Source of the DNA: CAZGQY01 sp964528035
GTDB lineage: Bacteria > Pseudomonadota > Gammaproteobacteria > Methylococcales > UBA1147
Length of the DNA stretch: 7,724 bases
Assembly: GCA_964528035.1 (NCBI GenBank)
Contig: CAZGQY010000190.1
Location: forward strand, 1-7,724
Reading direction: 5' to 3'
Positions 4,926-7,724 of the stretch are shown in pieces (positions within the stretch are counted from its first letter, which is position 1; each line of letters starts with the position of its first letter). The notes under the pieces were generated by a model. The model did not search any database, was not told the DNA's origin, and worked only from the letters and a program-made list of their open reading frames with translations. Made by a program: the position numbers and the translations under genes.

Positions 4926-6683
4926 TTAATTGAACTTCTTTTGATATTCCTCTGATCTTTGCAACAGTCGACCTAAATCAACTTTTATATGCTCAATATT
5001 TTCTTTTTTTGGTTCAAGAACTTTTTTCTTCTCATTACATAAAACCATATATCTATCCAATAGCTTTTCCAGATTAGATTCAGTAGATTCTAAATATGGT
5101 TGATGATAGTTGAATTCCAACTTTCTACATAAATTTTTGTTCCATTTTGTGTATTCGGTTTCAAAGATATTCTTTTTAGCCTTTTCTATCTTAAATTTTT
5201 TGTAGTAACCACTTCCTGCCCAAATTCCTGCTCCAACAGCCAAGCTTAGACCACCGGTAACCAATGCAGTGCCGGTTGAAACTGCTACGGCTGTCATAGC
5301 CGGGAATGCATTTGCAATACCCGTTGATATTGCCCCAGAAGCTGCTCCCGTTGACAAGCCTAAGTAAGTTCCCACAGCAGTTGTTGTTCCACTTAAAGGT
5401 GCAACGATTTTGTAACCGTGAAGTTGCGCAATAGATAGCGCTATAGGCCCTAATTCTAACTTTAGCTCGTCAATAACGGAATATATTTCAATAGAGTCAG
5501 TTTCAAATAATATATCTTCACTATTCATTATATCGAATGAAACCTTTTTGATTCTTTGCATGTGATTTTCACAATCTTTAGACAAAGCCTTGAATGTAGC
5601 TATTATTCTATCTCCACACTGCTTATTAAAGCTGTCAAAATACCTCCTTTTTAATTCCGCGTCCAATAATCCCGGATCCTTCAATATTTTCTTATCTAGA
5701 TTAGATAGTAAACTAGTAACGTTATCCTTGTTGTCTTCCATATCTCCTTTAAGTTTATTAATGAAATTTTTGAATACGTTCCTCCTTGTATCCATGAAAC
5801 TCTTGTTATCTACTTTTAGCTGTTTAATTTTTTTAATACTGGTTAATATATCTGATAATTGAGTATCTATTTTTTCATATAGTTCATCAGAAAGCTTACT
5901 AACAATAGATAAAGCTGTTGCTATTTTTAGAGAATAATTATACTCAGGAGAAAGCTTATTATTAATATAGTTTATACAATCGTCAAGGTCATTTCTCTCC
6001 TGATGATACTCGTCTTTTTTAACGTTAGTTGAAATGAAAAATATTTCGTCCTTATTAATGCTTGGGGTAAATATTTTGGATAACTCTTTAACTAAATGGT
6101 CGGATGCCTGTTCTAATTCATCGCTATGTACAATATCCACCTGTGTAATTATAAACTTTATATTTTCAATCCAGTTTTTTATGTCTGTTAAAAATAACAC
6201 TTGGCTCAATGATGCTGTTTGCCTCGCACTCATCAGGAATAATATAAGGTCTGATTCTGGAATGTATTTTTCAACTATTGCCTGATGTCCTTTAACTGCA
6301 TTTGAGCCAGGCGTATCCACAATTATTAGGGTATCTAGCAAAGTGTTATCACTTTTTATACACTTTATTCTACTGTCAAACGTATGCGGTAAATTTACAT
6401 GATGCACAAAAGTCACTTCATCTGTAGTAGGTGCGTTTCCAACTTCAAGTTTCTTAAATTCAAGTAGATGATTGATAAAAGAAGATTTTCCCGCATTATA
6501 TTCTCCTACAACAACCAACATAAGCGGGTAATCTAGCCGTTCACACTTTGTTTTAAGCAATTTGAAATTATTCTCAGATATATCAAATCCTGAAACAAGA
6601 TCTATTAACATAGTCATTACAGTTTTTGTATCTGCCCCTAATTTCTCTATTTCAGGACTTTGGGATACTGATAATTTTGTCAC
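4926..6683 (-). CDS. Bacterial dynamin-like GTPase, 585 aa
   Basis: This is a large GTPase of the dynamin superfamily, which binds and remodels membranes using GTP hydrolysis. Residues about 55-185 form the GTPase domain: P-loop GEYNAGKSS (60-68), switch I Thr in APTTDEVT (84-91), DTPG (123-126) and TQVD (180-183) at the place of the usual N/TKxD. Residues 250-420 are long charged helices. Residues 424-493 are a Gly/Ala/Thr-rich hydrophobic stretch that may be a membrane-inserting paddle or a pair of membrane segments, followed by a basic patch and a helical C-terminal part (500-585) that probably folds back on the stalk. The GTG at 6683 is chosen because GGGGGAA lies five bases upstream; a TTG at 6719 falls at the predicted transcription start. 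It is the first gene of the minus-strand train. Function (envelope remodelling, defence or export) cannot be read from the sequence. Confidence 0.9.
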   Translation of the reverse strand: MTKLSVSQSPEIEKLGADTKTVMTMLIDLVSGFDISENNFKLLKTKCERLDYPLMLVVVGEYNAGKSSFINHLLEFKKLEVGNAPTTDEVTFVHHVNLPHTFDSRIKCIKSDNTLLDTLIIVDTPGSNAVKGHQAIVEKYIPESDLILFLMSARQTASLSQVLFLTDIKNWIENIKFIITQVDIVHSDELEQASDHLVKELSKIFTPSINKDEIFFISTNVKKDEYHQERNDLDDCINYINNKLSPEYNYSLKIATALSIVSKLSDELYEKIDTQLSDILTSIKKIKQLKVDNKSFMDTRRNVFKNFINKLKGDMEDNKDNVTSLLSNLDKKILKDPGLLDAELKRRYFDSFNKQCGDRIIATFKALSKDCENHMQRIKKVSFDIMNSEDILFETDSIEIYSVIDELKLELGPIALSIAQLHGYKIVAPLSGTTTAVGTYLGLSTGAASGAISTGIANAFPAMTAVAVSTGTALVTGGLSLAVGAGIWAGSGYYKKFKIEKAKKNIFETEYTKWNKNLCRKLEFNYHQPYLESTESNLEKLLDRYMVLCNEKKKVLEPKKENIEHIKVDLGRLLQRSEEYQKKFN

Positions 6684-6724
6684 AATACTTCCCCCTTTTT
6701 TTGTAGTCTCACGTTCCAAATAAG

Positions 6725-6753
6725 AATATACTTCTAATGGTGATTAAGGTCAA
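6725..6753 (-). promoter_or_regulatory. Sigma-70 promoter for the GTPase operon
   Basis: On the minus strand TTGACC (6748-6753) and TATATT (6725-6730) are separated by 17 bases, five of six matches each to the consensus. The predicted transcript starts near 6718, giving a leader of about 35 bases to the GTG at 6683. It lies in the gap between the phage-type fragment and the GTPase gene. Confidence 0.65.
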
Positions 6754-6866
6754 AGAAAGCGGGAGGGCTGCCCAAGTTTACAAATTTACCTTCATATTGG
6801 TATCGGCTGATCTGTGCTACCTCTAAGTGGATAAAACAAATCCCAGTCAAGCAAACAAAAACTGTA

Positions 6867-7382
6867 CTATTTCGAATCCCCACTAATCTGCCGACCGTGC
6901 CAGGTTGTACCACCATCCACAGTCATAAAATGATAAATATCCACCGCATTGGCCGCAGTCGTCTGAGTTGGAGCCGTCCCACCCGGCCATTTCACCGCCG
7001 CAGGCCAGGTATAAGAAAATCCACCCGTTCCATCTTGCGCTGAAATCAGAGTAAACTCGTCGTATTGCCCAGACGCTTTCGGATTCGAAATCGTCAACGT
7101 CGTAACATTCTCAGTCAGAGTGACATCGAAGACATTGCCTGCCAACAAATCCAATACCAAAACGTTTGATGCACTGGCCGGCGCATTCGCAGACCCAGAA
7201 ACCGGACGCCAATTCGTTCCGTCATAGATTAATACGGTGTCTTCATCGTCGACATAAGTTACCCACCCTTTTTTCGGCACATGAAACACCCAGGCGTCTG
7301 TGGCCAGCTGCGCATCCCAGACCGCAATTTCATCTTCATGCGTGGCCCAGACACCAGTCGCAGTGGCGCCGAAAGGGGTCAA
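6867..7382 (-). pseudogene. Phage or gene-transfer-agent type protein, DUF2793-like, 5'-truncated fragment
   Basis: The readable part is 171 residues to a stop at 6867. Residues 6-55 read GATATGVWATHEDEIAVWD, then AWVFHVPKKGWVTYVDDED and YDGTNW, matching the pattern of DUF2793 domains (G-x-W-x-x-H-x-x-x-I-A-x-W-D, then P-x-x-G-W-x-x-x-V-x-D-E-D and Y-D-G-x-x-W) found in phage tail or host-specificity proteins. The rest (residues 60-171) is beta-rich and Gly/Thr-rich, ending in a TWHGRQISGD segment, as in tail-fibre C-termini. The usual N-terminus, with the motif before GATATG, is missing. The frame runs without a good start into the promoter region of the RAYT gene, so the gene is cut at about 7380. 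It is more GC-rich than the neighbouring genes, which points to a foreign source. TTG 7382 is only the first available start codon. Confidence 0.7.
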
Positions 7383-7385
7383 ATC

Positions 7386-7414
7386 TTGACTATAGCTATT
7401 AAATAAATTACTTT
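7386..7414 (+). promoter_or_regulatory. Possible promoter before the RAYT gene
   Basis: TTGACT (7386-7391) and TACTTT (7409-7414) are separated by 17 bases. The -10 is only four of six. The ATG at 7421 follows the -10 by six bases, so a transcript from here would be nearly leaderless, and no Shine-Dalgarno sequence is seen. Confidence 0.3.
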
Positions 7415-7420
7415 CATCGG

Positions 7421-7724
7421 ATGGTTGGATCTTTACGCATAGAATATGAAGATGCTTACTATCATGTAATGAATCGTGGTAGAGGCAGGCAATTTATCTT
7501 TCATGGAAAGAAGTACTATCAGGCATTTATAGAATGCCTGTCAGCTAGCCATCAACGTTTTGGCTTAGAAATACAAGCCTATTGCCTTATGGGGAATCAC
7601 TACCACCTACTGATAAAGAGAGGCCGAAGCGGGCCGAATTTAGCAAGATGGATTGCTTTGAAATTAGCGCAGGATTTTTCAGGAGAAAATTTAACAACAA
7701 TTGCTAGGAATTTTAATGTTAAGC
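7421..7724 (+). CDS. REP-associated tyrosine transposase (RAYT, Y1/HUH family), internally deleted and cut by the window end
   Basis: The frame from ATG 7421 stays open to the end of the window (101 codons). Residues 1-66 match the N-terminus of RAYT/IS200-type transposases: SLRIEYEDAYYHVMNRGRGR, then HQRFGLEIQAYCLMGNHYHLLI, with the metal-binding HUH motif as H60-Y61-H62. These enzymes nick and join single-stranded DNA at REP palindromes. Directly after LLIK the usual middle part is missing, including the catalytic tyrosine in the Y-x-x-x-N-P-V-x-A-G region. The frame continues with ARWIALKLAQDFSGENLTTIARNFNV, which looks like the C-terminal helix-turn-helix segment of the same family. The loss keeps the frame, so the gene is probably inactive rather than freshly broken. 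It diverges from the phage-type fragment at 6867-7382. Confidence 0.85.
   Translation, partial: MVGSLRIEYEDAYYHVMNRGRGRQFIFHGKKYYQAFIECLSASHQRFGLEIQAYCLMGNHYHLLIKRGRSGPNLARWIALKLAQDFSGENLTTIARNFNVK

Noticed and set aside
6734..6916. Minus-strand frame of 60 codons
   Set aside because: It overlaps the end of the DUF2793-like fragment in another frame and spans the promoter of the GTPase gene; no ribosome binding site or recognisable product.

Overview
The window looks like an accessory region of an AT-rich gammaproteobacterial chromosome. That placement is inferred from a REP-associated tyrosine transposase (RAYT) fragment, a palindrome-rich miniature element and a transferred phage-type gene fragment. 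No gene in it fixes the species.

Left part (about 1-1260) is mostly non-coding. It holds a MITE-like element with a perfect 15-bp terminal inverted repeat (48-214), whose left end lies inside a larger palindrome (25-76). Next come a cluster of GTATA/CGTATA palindromes that look like operators (227-295), a small plus-strand gene of 58 codons with a good ribosome binding site (338-514), and the 3' part of a tRNA-Phe(GAA) gene on the minus strand (518-567) without its 5' half. A tRNA 3' end without the rest of the gene is typical of an integration scar (att site). About 670 bases without a recognisable gene follow.

The centre (1261-6683) is one minus-strand gene train. In order of transcription it encodes: a 585-residue bacterial dynamin-like GTPase with a Gly/Ala-rich hydrophobic segment; a 236-residue lipoprotein; an overlapping 399-residue frame rich in cysteine, which is probably the frameshifted continuation of the lipoprotein; a degenerate 3' remnant of an IS256-family transposase; and two small exported proteins (247 and 144 residues), each with a signal peptide, a coiled-coil stretch and four cysteines in the mature part. 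A good promoter (TTGACC-17-TATATT) sits in front of the GTPase gene. The set combines a membrane-remodelling GTPase inside the cell with a lipoprotein and disulfide-type exported proteins outside it, so a cell-envelope or membrane-associated system is a reasonable inference. I do not recognise the combination as a named system.

Right part (6867-7724) is mobile debris. It has the C-terminal part of a phage or gene-transfer-agent type protein with a DUF2793-like segment (minus strand), cut off upstream. Beside it is a RAYT gene (plus strand) that keeps its HUH motif and C-terminal DNA-binding part but has lost its catalytic-tyrosine region by an apparent in-frame deletion; it runs off the window.
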